Below, one piece after another: positions 19,791-28,327 of a stretch of DNA of 64,000 nucleotides. Source of the stretch: Rosenbergiella collisarenosi (GTDB lineage Bacteria > Pseudomonadota > Gammaproteobacteria > Enterobacterales > Enterobacteriaceae); NCBI RefSeq assembly GCF_018494085.1, contig NZ_JABBFP010000007.1, positions 105,623 to 169,622 of the forward strand, read 5' to 3'. Both the position numbers and the translations under genes were made by a program. The stretch's first letter is position 1. Each line of letters opens with the position of its first letter. The notes beneath the pieces are model-generated. The model was not told the origin of the DNA and searched no databases. It saw only the letters and a list, made by a program, of their open reading frames with translations.

Positions 19791-20792
19791 ATGAAAAAAC
19801 AACGTATTACCCTAAATGATATTGCCGTGCTTGCCGGGGTCACTAAAATGACGGTAAGCCGCTATTTACGCACACCTGAAAAAGTGAAGGCTGAGACTGC
19901 CGAGCGTATTGCCAGCGTCATTGAAGAGGTTGGGTTCGAACCCGATCCAGATAATCCTCATATTACGAGCCAATCCATCCCGCGAGTCGGCGTGCTTATC
20001 CCGTCCTTTAATAATCAGATTTTTAGCGATCTGTTGGCTGGGATTGAGAAGGTCGCTGAAGCGCAAGGCTTTCAGACTTTAGTCGTTACCTACGATTACT
20101 CCTTACAGAAAGAAGAGGAGCAAATCGCGGCGCTACTGGCTTTTAATATTAAAGCGCTGATTTTGACCGATACGGCACACACCCTGCGAGCCGAAAAGTA
20201 CCTACAAGCAGCCAAGATCCCTATCGCTGAAGTGATGGGAATTGCATCGCATCCCGACAGGATCAACGTTGGGTTTGATAATTTACAGGCGGGTTATCAA
20301 GCTACACGAGCGCTTATCGACTCGGGTAGGAAACATATTGCCTATTTTGGCTCAATGTCAGATTTGCGCGATCAACAGCGTTATCAAGGCTATTGTGCTG
20401 CGCTGGACGAGGCGGGATTACCCTCTACTCATATCAGCCCTAAAAGGGTCTCGTCTATTGAAACTGGCGCGACCATGATGCAAGAAGCCTTGCACTCCGT
20501 TCCGGAACTTGATGCGATTTTCTGTACGAACGATGATTTAGCGATAGGGGTGTTACGTGCCTGCCAAGCGGCTGCTATCGAGGTCCCGCAGCATATCGCC
20601 ATCGTCGGCTTCCATGGTTTAGAGATCGGACAAATCACGACACCACGCTTAACCAGCATTCATACTCCACGTTTTGAGGTCGGTCAACGCGCAACAGAAT
20701 TATTACTACAACGCGTACAAGGTATTACCACCCCCTGCCAAGTCATTCTTGAAACCCGCTTTCTTAATGGAGACACTTTCTCAACCCAATAG
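19791..20792 (+). CDS. LacI-family transcriptional regulator, GntR-like
   Basis: A 333-residue regulator with an N-terminal LacI-type helix-turn-helix (ITLNDIAVLAGVTKMTVSRY, residues 6-25) and a periplasmic-binding-like sensor domain (about 65-333). The DNA-binding helix and segments such as GFQTLVVTYDYS and FCTNDDLAIGVLRACQ resemble E. coli GntR and IdnR, suggesting a sugar-acid ligand. It lies between a divergent OFA-type carrier and a downstream ACS-type carrier. A GntR-type operator sequence lies 27 bp beyond its stop, so it likely represses the downstream carrier gene. The ligand is unknown. Confidence 0.85.
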   Translation: MKKQRITLNDIAVLAGVTKMTVSRYLRTPEKVKAETAERIASVIEEVGFEPDPDNPHITSQSIPRVGVLIPSFNNQIFSDLLAGIEKVAEAQGFQTLVVTYDYSLQKEEEQIAALLAFNIKALILTDTAHTLRAEKYLQAAKIPIAEVMGIASHPDRINVGFDNLQAGYQATRALIDSGRKHIAYFGSMSDLRDQQRYQGYCAALDEAGLPSTHISPKRVSSIETGATMMQEALHSVPELDAIFCTNDDLAIGVLRACQAAAIEVPQHIAIVGFHGLEIGQITTPRLTSIHTPRFEVGQRATELLLQRVQGITTPCQVILETRFLNGDTFSTQ

Positions 20793-20818
20793 AGCGTCCG
20801 TCTAACCCCTGCCGGATC

Positions 20819-20834
20819 ACGTTATCCGTAACAT
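20819..20834 (+). promoter_or_regulatory. Candidate GntR-type operator
   Basis: The 16-mer ACGTTATCCGTAACAT fits ATGTTA-N4-TAACAT, the GntR/IdnR consensus as I remember it, at 11 of 12 defined positions. It lies between the GntR-like regulator and the ACS-type carrier, 210 bp before the carrier start. The rest of this 250-bp gap is AT-rich with no clear promoter. Confidence 0.5.
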
Positions 20835-21043
20835 CATTTCTTAACACGATTCAGCGTGACTTAGCTCGCAAAAACATTTGTAAAAACATTGTTTCATAGT
20901 AGTCACAAAATATCCGTCCTTTCGAAGAATATAGTGACTATGCTTATAAATTCATAACCGAATGACGATGATAAAGGATAATTTTTCATGGAAGATAAGC
21001 GAAGATTTTTTCAGAGACAGTGTTTTCTGAGGGGAGGAGTACT

Positions 21044-22357
21044 ATGAGTCATAAAGTTCCAGGAACCCGTTGGTATCGGATTATTGTTCCGATATTAATC
21101 GCCTGTATCATTTCTTTCATGGATCGGGTGAATATCAGTTTCGCGCTTCCTGGCGGAATGGATCAAGACTTAGGGATTACTAGCCAGATGGCGGGTGTCG
21201 TCAGCGGTATCTTCTTTATTGGCTATCTCTTTCTACAGATCCCCGGTGGACGAATTGCCGTACATGGTAGCGGTAAGAAATTTATTGCTGCCTCACTCAC
21301 TGCATGGGCCTTCATCTCAATTGCTACGGGGTTCGTCACACACGAATACCAACTACTCTTCTTACGCTTCCTCTTAGGTATCGCTGAGGGCGGAATGCTC
21401 CCCGTCGTCTTAACAATGGTTAGTAACTGGTTTCCAGAGAAAGAGCTGGGGCGAGCCAATGCTATCGTGATGATGTTCGCACCACTAGGTGGCATTTTTA
21501 CCGCACCGGTTTCTGGTGCGATTATCTCTGCCTTGGACTGGCGCTGGTTATTCTTTATCGAAGGGATTTTGTCCGCCATCGTAATGATGTTGTGGTGGGC
21601 ACTAATTAGCGATCGCCCACAAGAAGCACGGTGGTTACCGGAAACAGAACGTGAATACTTACTAACGCAATTAAAGGCCGAACGCGAAGCCCGTGAAGCA
21701 AAGGTTGCGGTTAGTAACGCACCGTTAAGAGATGTTTTCAAAAACCGTGGGTTAGTGACACTTATTTTCCTCAACTTCTTTTATCAAACAGGCGACTACG
21801 GTTATACGCTTTGGCTACCGGCCATTTTGAAAAACCTTACCGGTGGTAATATGGCGGATGTTGGCGGCCTTGCGATTCTACCGTTCGTTGCAATGCTGGC
21901 AGGTATTTATGTCATTTCACTGCTGAGTGACCGTTCAGGAAAGCGTCGGATGTGGGTAGGTATCTCACTACTCTGTTTCGCCGCGTCTCTCGTCGCCTCA
22001 GTCGTACTCCGCCATCATATTGTTGCCGCCTATATCGCATTGGTCGTCTGTGGTTTCTTCTTGAAAGCAGCAACCAGCCCCTTCTGGAGTATTCCAGGGC
22101 GGATCGCCTCAGCGGAAGCGGCAGGTGCAGCCCGTGGGGTGATTAACGGATTGGGGAATTTAGGCGGATTTTGTGGTCCGTATCTGGTCGGTGTGATGAT
22201 TAACTTTTATGGCCATAACGTCGCAATCTATGCCCTGTCGGTATCACTGCTGATTGCCGCTATCCTATCTATGATGCTGCCTAAGCAATGTGATATCCAG
22301 CCTGATGAAGAGGCCGTAAACCATCCGGGAAAGCAGATCGCCGCGTCTAATCGTTAA
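21044..22357 (+). CDS. MFS carrier of the anion:cation symporter (ACS) family
   Basis: A 437-residue, 12-helix major facilitator related to the GudP/GarP (glucarate, galactarate) and phthalate permeases: the N-terminus RIIVPILIACIISFMDRVNI and the motif ANAIVMMFAPLGGIFTAPVS are typical. It probably imports an organic or sugar acid with protons. The ATG at 21044 is preceded by GGGGAGGAG at ideal spacing; an upstream in-frame start at 21020 lacks one. It follows a GntR-like regulator and its candidate operator and is followed by a terminator, so it is likely a single regulated unit. The convergent FAH-family hydrolase gene may act on the imported compound, but this is inference. Confidence 0.85.
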   Translation: MSHKVPGTRWYRIIVPILIACIISFMDRVNISFALPGGMDQDLGITSQMAGVVSGIFFIGYLFLQIPGGRIAVHGSGKKFIAASLTAWAFISIATGFVTHEYQLLFLRFLLGIAEGGMLPVVLTMVSNWFPEKELGRANAIVMMFAPLGGIFTAPVSGAIISALDWRWLFFIEGILSAIVMMLWWALISDRPQEARWLPETEREYLLTQLKAEREAREAKVAVSNAPLRDVFKNRGLVTLIFLNFFYQTGDYGYTLWLPAILKNLTGGNMADVGGLAILPFVAMLAGIYVISLLSDRSGKRRMWVGISLLCFAASLVASVVLRHHIVAAYIALVVCGFFLKAATSPFWSIPGRIASAEAAGAARGVINGLGNLGGFCGPYLVGVMINFYGHNVAIYALSVSLLIAAILSMMLPKQCDIQPDEEAVNHPGKQIAASNR

Positions 22358-22368
22358 TTAAAGGTTTC

Positions 22369-22388
22369 GCGGTAAGGTACCTTACCGC
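22369..22388. repeat. Perfect 20-bp palindrome
   Basis: GCGGTAAGGT followed by its exact reverse complement. It lies between the ACS-type carrier stop and that gene's terminator. As RNA it can form an 8-bp stem with a 4-nt loop but has no following T run, so it might be a protein-binding site or a stabilising 3' hairpin. Confidence 0.7.
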
Positions 22389-22395
22389 ACTTCAA

Positions 22396-22428
22396 CCGAT
22401 AGTGGCTCCCCTGCTATCGGCTCTTTTT
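22396..22428 (+). terminator. Terminator of the ACS-type carrier gene
   Basis: A 7-bp stem (CCGATAG at 22396-22402 with CTATCGG at 22414-22420), an 11-nt loop and CTCTTTTT downstream. It just reaches the stop codon of the convergent FAH gene. Confidence 0.7.
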
Positions 22429-23257
22429 AACGAATAACATGTGATAAGCGGCCAATCTTACTGATTTCTACAGCAACATCGTCGCCCGGAAACATAAAGA
22501 GTTGTGGAGTACGGGATTTACCGACACCGCCTGGTGAACCGGTAATAATGACATCTCCAGGTGATAGCGGCGTAAAGTGGGTAACATAAGCAATAATCGC
22601 CGCCACACTGTGCACCATGTTTTGAGTCGAGTCTTTCTGAACCTGCACACCATTTAAAAAGGTCTTCAGTTCGAGCTGCTGCGGGTCGGGAATTTCATCG
22701 TGCGTCGTCATCCAAGGTCCAAAACCACCCGTTGCTGGCCAGTTCTTTCCTGCTGTGAACCACGTAAACTGCATATCACGTACAGTCGCATCCATAAAGC
22801 AGCTATAGCCTGCCACATAGTCTAAAGCCTCAGTCTCAGTCACCTGATGCGCAGCCTTTCCGATCACTACCGCTAATTCGCCTTCGTAATCAAATTGCTC
22901 GCTACTGACCGGTTTTTGGATCGGCTGTAAGTGCGCGGTAAGGCTGTCAGCAAAACGAATGAATAGCGTCGGCGCAGGGTTAGTTTCCCCAAACTCGATA
23001 CGTTTTTCTGAATAATTCATCCCTACACACAAAATTTTATTCGGGGTCTTGATCACCGGCAAGAAGCTGATTTCGGCAAACGTATAATCCACAGTACGCG
23101 TCGAAAGGGCCTGTAATGCTGCTAACCCATCATCTTCCAGTAGGTGTTTTAAATCACGGTATTCAAGCAGTTTACCTGCGTCGATCACACCTTGTTCGCT
23201 GACCAGACCAAAGGTTTCATGGCCGCTACTATTAATAATAAAGCTACATACCTGCAT
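22427..23257 (-). CDS. Fumarylacetoacetate hydrolase (FAH) family protein
   Basis: A 276-residue protein of the FAH superfamily (hydrolases, hydratases and decarboxylases acting on 2-keto or beta-diketo acids). The catalytic domain begins near residue 70 with the NKILCVGMNYSEKRIEFGE segment; the metal site is seen in FDYEGELAVVIGK (two glutamates) and the following YSCFMDATVRDMQF; ITGSPGGVG completes the fold. An N-terminal domain of about 65 residues is typical of the fumarylpyruvate/ketodeoxy-acid branch. The exact reaction cannot be predicted. It converges on the ACS carrier gene and precedes no close partner; its start lacks a strong ribosome site. Confidence 0.85.
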   Translation of the reverse strand: MQVCSFIINSSGHETFGLVSEQGVIDAGKLLEYRDLKHLLEDDGLAALQALSTRTVDYTFAEISFLPVIKTPNKILCVGMNYSEKRIEFGETNPAPTLFIRFADSLTAHLQPIQKPVSSEQFDYEGELAVVIGKAAHQVTETEALDYVAGYSCFMDATVRDMQFTWFTAGKNWPATGGFGPWMTTHDEIPDPQQLELKTFLNGVQVQKDSTQNMVHSVAAIIAYVTHFTPLSPGDVIITGSPGGVGKSRTPQLFMFPGDDVAVEISKIGRLSHVIR

Positions 23258-23423
23258 AAAATTCGGCTTTCGTTGATGTCTAGTAGAAAATCGTCATATC
23301 CGCCCGAAATGGATGAGCATTGCGATGGTGACGTCGTGAGCGGCTGATTCTATCAGTCCGACGATCACGCAGCTAATGTTTTCACCGTCCTTTCGCTAAA
23401 AACTCCCCCTCTTTTGCTGCTAT

Positions 23424-24269
23424 TCAACGAATTTCGAGCGGTTCTGCGGTTTGAGGAGCAGGATAATACTGTGTAAGTAGCGCGCAATCTTGTTCATTCA
23501 GCGTGAGTTGTAGAGCGCGGGCATTATCTTCAACGTGTGCGAGGCTCCCTGACTCGGGGATCGCCAGAATATTATTCTGCCTTATGACCCAAGCCAGCAA
23601 TAAGGTGGCTGGACTGACGTGATATTTTTCAGCCAGTGTTTTCACTTCGTCGAGGTCGAGTAGGTGCGATCCTGCTCCGCCGAGAGGGCAATAAGCCATC
23701 ATCGCGATGTTCTGCTTTGCACACCATGGTGCGAGATCGTACTCGATCCCTCTGCCCGCTAGATTATAAAAAACCTGATTTACCGCACAGTTGGCACCGT
23801 TTTCGACGCTAATGAGCGATTGCATGGCTGGTAAATCGAAGTTAGAGACCCCCCACGCTTTAATTTTTCCCTTTGCCTTCATCGCCTCCATCAGGCTAAC
23901 CACTTCTTGCAGATCATTACCTGACTGCCAATGCAGAAGATAAAGGTCGAGGAAGTCTGTACGCAACCGTGAGAGGGAGGCATCAAGGCTAGTTTCCAGG
24001 TCTCTTTCGGTGGCGTTCCAAGGGTACACTTTCGACACTAGATAGGTCTGATCTCTACGATCGGCAATAGCCTTACCGATTAAGGTTTCAGATTGCCCTT
24101 CACCGTACATTTCCGCCGTATCGATCACGCGTAGCCCGAGGTCGAGTCCGCGTTGCAACGCCTGAATTTCTTGTTGTGAGTCATAACGTCCTTGTCCCAA
24201 ACGCCAGCTCCCCATGCCGAGACTAGGAAGGGTATTACCCGCGATCTGTAGCGTTGACTGATGGGTCAT
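23424..24269 (-). CDS. Aldo/keto reductase
   Basis: A 281-residue NADPH-dependent oxidoreductase with the TIM-barrel AKR fold. The complete catalytic tetrad is present: D50, Y55, K80 and H113, in the motifs GLRVIDTAEMYGEG, VSKVY and DLYLLHW. The cofactor-binding C-terminal part with IPESGSLAHVEDN is recognisable. The physiological substrate is unknown; relatives reduce methylglyoxal, sugar aldehydes or diketo acids. It stands 166 bp from the FAH gene, same strand, and upstream lies a 279-bp gap with the gcd terminator, so it may be its own unit. Confidence 0.88.
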   Translation of the reverse strand: MTHQSTLQIAGNTLPSLGMGSWRLGQGRYDSQQEIQALQRGLDLGLRVIDTAEMYGEGQSETLIGKAIADRRDQTYLVSKVYPWNATERDLETSLDASLSRLRTDFLDLYLLHWQSGNDLQEVVSLMEAMKAKGKIKAWGVSNFDLPAMQSLISVENGANCAVNQVFYNLAGRGIEYDLAPWCAKQNIAMMAYCPLGGAGSHLLDLDEVKTLAEKYHVSPATLLLAWVIRQNNILAIPESGSLAHVEDNARALQLTLNEQDCALLTQYYPAPQTAEPLEIR

Positions 24270-24483
24270 CGATTACTCCTAATTTTTGAAGGAATATATA
24301 ATTAAGCTTAGTTCATCATCGAACAGAGCGCAGATCACTACTCTGCTCGCGATAAGTTATCGATGAAATAGCGCTCAATACTAGCGAACACTCACTCCGA
24401 CTATGGCGTGCGTAGCTTAAGCTGGATCTGAGTAGTGTGAAGCGGCTAATGGGGAAGATGGTTAGTTTTTTCCTGGTTAACGA

Positions 24484-24523
24484 AAATGCCCCGCTAATTG
24501 GTTAGCCAACTCGCGGGGCATTT
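24484..24523 (-). terminator. Terminator of gcd
   Basis: An 11-bp GC-rich stem (24484-24494 with 24513-24523) downstream of the gcd stop; on the minus strand it ends in a short T run (TTTTCG). The remainder of the 24270-24548 gap shows nothing else I can identify. Confidence 0.75.
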
Positions 24524-24548
24524 GGTCTATAACGTCGTTAACTACCGT

Positions 24549-26978
24549 TTAGTTCAACGCGTAAGCAATCACATAATCACCACGGTCGGGAGACTGACGC
24601 GCCCCACCCGCTGAAATCAGGATGTACTGTTTACCGGTCTTCGGCGAGACATAGCTTATCGGCCCACCTTGGCTGCCCACGGGTAAACGTGCTTTCCACA
24701 CTTCTTTACCGGTTGAGCTGTCAAAGGCTCGCAGATAATAGTCTTGTGTACCCGCGATGAAGACCAATCCACCTTGCGTGGCGAGACTACCACCTAGTGA
24801 CGGCATACCGATCGGCATCTTCATGCCCATCTTAATTCCCATCGGTCCGGTATCCTGTACAGTCCCTAGTGGAACCTGCCACACAATTTTTTGAGTGGTC
24901 ATGTCGATAGCTGACAGTGTACCGAAAGGCGGTGCCTGACAAGGGATGCCAAGAGGCGACATAAAGCGGTTTTTATTCACCGAGTAAGGTGCGCCTTTCA
25001 TCGGTACTGCGCCCATGCCGGTATTGACGGCTTCTCCACCAGTATTCGCTGCCGTTGCGGTATTAGGATCGGCTTTAATCAGCTGCTGCCACAGTCCTAG
25101 ACGCATATCATTAACGAAAATCAGGTGGTTATTCGGGTCGGTCGATAAACTTCCCCAATTCATTCCACCCAGCGACCCAGGGAAACTCAAGGATTTATCG
25201 GTACCCGGTGCCGTGTAGAGACCTTCATAACGCATCGATTTGAAACTGACTCGACAGATGAGTTGGTCGAAAGGCGTTGCCCCCCACATATCCGACTCTT
25301 TCAGTGTCTGAGCGCCAATCTGTGGCATTCCTACGGAGCGTGGCTGCGTATCGCTGTATTGCTCACCCGGTATAGTGCTCCGTTTAACCTTAACTTCTTC
25401 GACCTTTGTTAAGGGCTTACCGGTTAGGCGATCTAATACATAGATCTGCCCCGCTTTCGTTCCTACGACTACTGCCGGACGACTTTCACCCGAGGGAGTG
25501 TTGAAATCGATTAAGCTCGGTTGCATTGGAATATCAAAGTCCCACAAATCATTATGGACGGTTTGATAAACCCACTTTTCCTTGCCCGTATTCGCATCGA
25601 CCGCGAGTATAGATGCGCCATACTTATGATCCAACGGCGTACGGTTTGCCCCCCAAATATCCACGGAAGAGCTACCCATCGGCATGAATACCGTATTGGA
25701 CTGTGGATCGTAAGACATAGGTGCCCACGAGTTTGGCGTACTGCGAACATAGTGCTGCCCCGGTTGTAGGGTCGCATTAGGATCTGGATTACCCGGATCG
25801 AATGCCCAACGTAAGGCCCCGGTCATCACATCAAAACCCCGTAATACCCCACCCGGCATATCGGTACTTACGTTATCCGAGATACGCCCACCGACCACGA
25901 CAGTCGTTCCGGCAAGCGTAGGCGCCGAGGTTAATACATACTGCGGGTCGGGTGCTTTACCCATTCCTGTCAATAGATTTACCGTACCATGGTCACCAAA
26001 CCCTGCGCAGAACTGTCCATTATCTGCATTTAGAGCAATCAGACGCCCGTCGATGGTATTCATTAAAATACGACGAGGACAGTTAGCAATCTCTGCACTA
26101 TTTACGGCAAGAGGTTGACTGCTGCCCGGTAGCTCGGGATGAGGCAGTGACTTCGTGGCATCGAAATAAGCCAACCCACGGCAACGCATCCACACTGAAG
26201 ATTTCGCATTGATTTCTGCTTTCCATAGCGCTTTACCGCTGTCGGCATCTACGGCAATGACATTGTTATGCGGGGTACATAAGAAAACTTTATCGCCTAC
26301 TTGCAGCGGGGTCTGCTGGTCTTCTGCACCATTACCGTCTGGGCTAAGCGGGATATCACCGGTGTGAAAAGTCCAAACAGGTTTTAATTGTTGAATATTA
26401 TTACGGTTGATCTGGTCAGCGGCGACAAAGCGACTCCCTCCCGGTGTATTTCCGTAGTTATCCCAATTAGTCAATGGCGCTTGCTTGGATACCGGTACTA
26501 GAGGCTTTGGTTCACCCTGGAAAGCGACGGGATCGTGCGGCTGAAACATCCCCCAGAATGCCGCACCGAATCCGACTGCGCTACACAGTGCAAGGATATA
26601 GCTACCTGTACGGAAGGTAGGCGTCGTAGGTGCCTGACGTAATAGTGGCAGTAAGATAAGAGCGACAATGGCGAGACCGCCCGGGAACATCAGACGGGAG
26701 ATGAGCGGCCAGAAGACGAGGCCCACATCAACGAGCGCCCAAATCACGGTGCCTATGGTGAAGAGTAGATAAAGTACCGCCCCAGAAGCGCGTAAGCGCA
26801 GGAGTTGTAGGCTACTGATCAACAGTACGATACCTGAAATTAGGAAGTACCCGCTGCCGCCTAAACTCACTAGCTTTCCACCCTCGACAACAAAGAAGAG
26901 CGCGGTTAAGAGTACGAGTAGGCCGTATAAGCGGGTCACTACCTTAAGCCATAATGGCTTATGAAGTTTGTTTCCCAT
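24549..26978 (-). CDS. gcd: PQQ-dependent membrane-bound glucose dehydrogenase
   Basis: Quinoprotein that oxidises D-glucose to gluconolactone in the periplasm and passes electrons to ubiquinone. The 809-residue product has an N-terminal membrane domain with five helices (about 10-135) and a C-terminal eight-bladed PQQ propeller (about 155-809), with tryptophan-docking repeats such as GKEKWVYQTVHNDLWDFD and GGLVFIAGTQDYYLRAFD. E. coli Gcd has 796 residues. The ATG at 26976-26978 has AGGAA six bases upstream; an earlier TTG would add five residues. No PQQ biosynthesis genes are in the window. The gluconate produced fits a bacterium living on sugary plant material, and a GntR-like regulator lies nearby, but no direct link is seen. 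Confidence 0.95.
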   Translation of the reverse strand: MGNKLHKPLWLKVVTRLYGLLVLLTALFFVVEGGKLVSLGGSGYFLISGIVLLISSLQLLRLRASGAVLYLLFTIGTVIWALVDVGLVFWPLISRLMFPGGLAIVALILLPLLRQAPTTPTFRTGSYILALCSAVGFGAAFWGMFQPHDPVAFQGEPKPLVPVSKQAPLTNWDNYGNTPGGSRFVAADQINRNNIQQLKPVWTFHTGDIPLSPDGNGAEDQQTPLQVGDKVFLCTPHNNVIAVDADSGKALWKAEINAKSSVWMRCRGLAYFDATKSLPHPELPGSSQPLAVNSAEIANCPRRILMNTIDGRLIALNADNGQFCAGFGDHGTVNLLTGMGKAPDPQYVLTSAPTLAGTTVVVGGRISDNVSTDMPGGVLRGFDVMTGALRWAFDPGNPDPNATLQPGQHYVRSTPNSWAPMSYDPQSNTVFMPMGSSSVDIWGANRTPLDHKYGASILAVDANTGKEKWVYQTVHNDLWDFDIPMQPSLIDFNTPSGESRPAVVVGTKAGQIYVLDRLTGKPLTKVEEVKVKRSTIPGEQYSDTQPRSVGMPQIGAQTLKESDMWGATPFDQLICRVSFKSMRYEGLYTAPGTDKSLSFPGSLGGMNWGSLSTDPNNHLIFVNDMRLGLWQQLIKADPNTATAANTGGEAVNTGMGAVPMKGAPYSVNKNRFMSPLGIPCQAPPFGTLSAIDMTTQKIVWQVPLGTVQDTGPMGIKMGMKMPIGMPSLGGSLATQGGLVFIAGTQDYYLRAFDSSTGKEVWKARLPVGSQGGPISYVSPKTGKQYILISAGGARQSPDRGDYVIAYALN

Positions 26979-27048
26979 GGAATTTCCTGCCAAAAATAAA
27001 AAAAAGAGCCGTTATAATACTGTTGCATCTAATAACATCAACGTTTCA

Positions 27049-28222
27049 TTACGATAACTTTTCTTTTTTTTCCTCGCTACGGCTTTGATTATTTTGTAAA
27101 AATGGAGCAACAAACAGCCTGCCACTCCATACGCCTTGTAACGTTTTGGTCATCACGACGCCCCACACTCCCGCTAACAGTAACAGCAGACCTAGCGATA
27201 ACGATGAAAAAACGGCTATTGAGGTTAATTGTGCAAGCTTGAAGCTAGCCAGGGTAAACACTCCCAGGGGGAAGGTATAACCCCAACAGCCTAAATTGAA
27301 TGGAATACCTTGTTTCGCATAATGAGCCGTTACGCCTAAAGCAAGTAACAACCACCAAGCCCCCAGCCCCCACAGCAAAATACCCGTTACCCAAGCAACT
27401 CCTGATAGCACTGTATAATATTCTCCGAGGACAGCATGACCCTTGAGCAGCACACTCTGCTGGCTAAGTAAAAACATCCCAAGTGATCCCGTCGCTATCG
27501 GTCCTAATGCCAACCATGTTGTCGCCGAAAGGGTAATCGGTGGAAGTTTGTGTAAGGCCATACGCAACCACAGGATCGCCAAGATAGATAGGGCTAGGAA
27601 CAGAGAACGCCCAGAGTAACATGCTGAAAATAACCATTTCCTGTTGCTGTACAGGATCAGCGATCTAGGGGGCCACGATCCATCCACTTACCGCCGCGAC
27701 TTCCGCCGTAACGATAGGCAGTAACCATAAAGCCGTCATCGAGGACAACGGATGGGATTGCCGAGTGAACATCATCAACGGTAGGCCAACACCACAAAGT
27801 ATGGCGAGCACGGCATCGACTTTCCATAACTGCTGGGCAATGACGACTGCCGTCGCGCCCATCAGCGGTAAACCAAAACTGATAAATCCATTGATAATGG
27901 TTGCCAGCCCCATCGGGATAGTACCCAAAAACATCGACATTTGGGGATGAAACAGAACTTTTGTAGCCTCTTGCGGGTAGACTAACTAGCGCCCAGCATA
28001 GAGCAAGATAAAGAGTAAAAAGAGGCCAATGTTTATGCCCCATAGCGTACGCGCCAGGGTAAATAGAGGCGTATTTGCCGTCGTCGTTTGCGCAAAAACG
28101 AGGGCAAGCACCCCCGTTCCCATCGTTACCGCAAACCAATTAGGGGTGAAAAAACGAATGATCTCAGTGAGTGAGCCTAAATGGCCAAAGAGTTTATAGC
28201 TATTTTTTAGAGTTAACGACAT
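27049..28222 (-). pseudogene. Broken TDT-family (TehA/SLAC1-like) carrier
   Basis: A gene of 1,174 bp for a roughly 390-residue membrane carrier of the tellurite-resistance/dicarboxylate (TDT) family, interrupted three times. The N-terminal part (from the ATG at 28220-28222, with a strong GGGAGGGA ribosome site) reads to LLYAGR and meets an in-frame TAG at 27986-27988. The same frame then continues with SMFLGTIPMGLATIINGF, meets a second TAG at 27665-27667 after SGWIVAP, and resumes with ADPVQQQEMVIFSMLLWAFS. Near 27592-27603 the frame shifts by one (net +1), after which LALSILAILWLRMALHKLPP and the C-terminus follow. All pieces are recognisable and ordered, so decay is recent or a sequencing artefact exists. 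The substrate of the intact family members includes sulfite and dicarboxylates. Confidence 0.85.
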
Positions 28223-28327
28223 AAGTCCCTCCCGATAAGAGGCACTATAGTCGGTCTGCTAAGCGTTCAGAAACGGATTAAAATTATTAATCTTATCAAT
28301 TAAAGTAATAGATTGACGCTTATTAAT

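Noticed and set aside
20888..20912. CRP site upstream of the ACS-type carrier
   Set aside because: Only one half (TCACA) fits; the other half is far from TGTGA.
27665..28222. Translation of the TDT carrier through TAG by amber suppression
   Set aside because: The gene also has a frameshift, other genes here use TAG as a normal stop, and no suppressor tRNA is seen.
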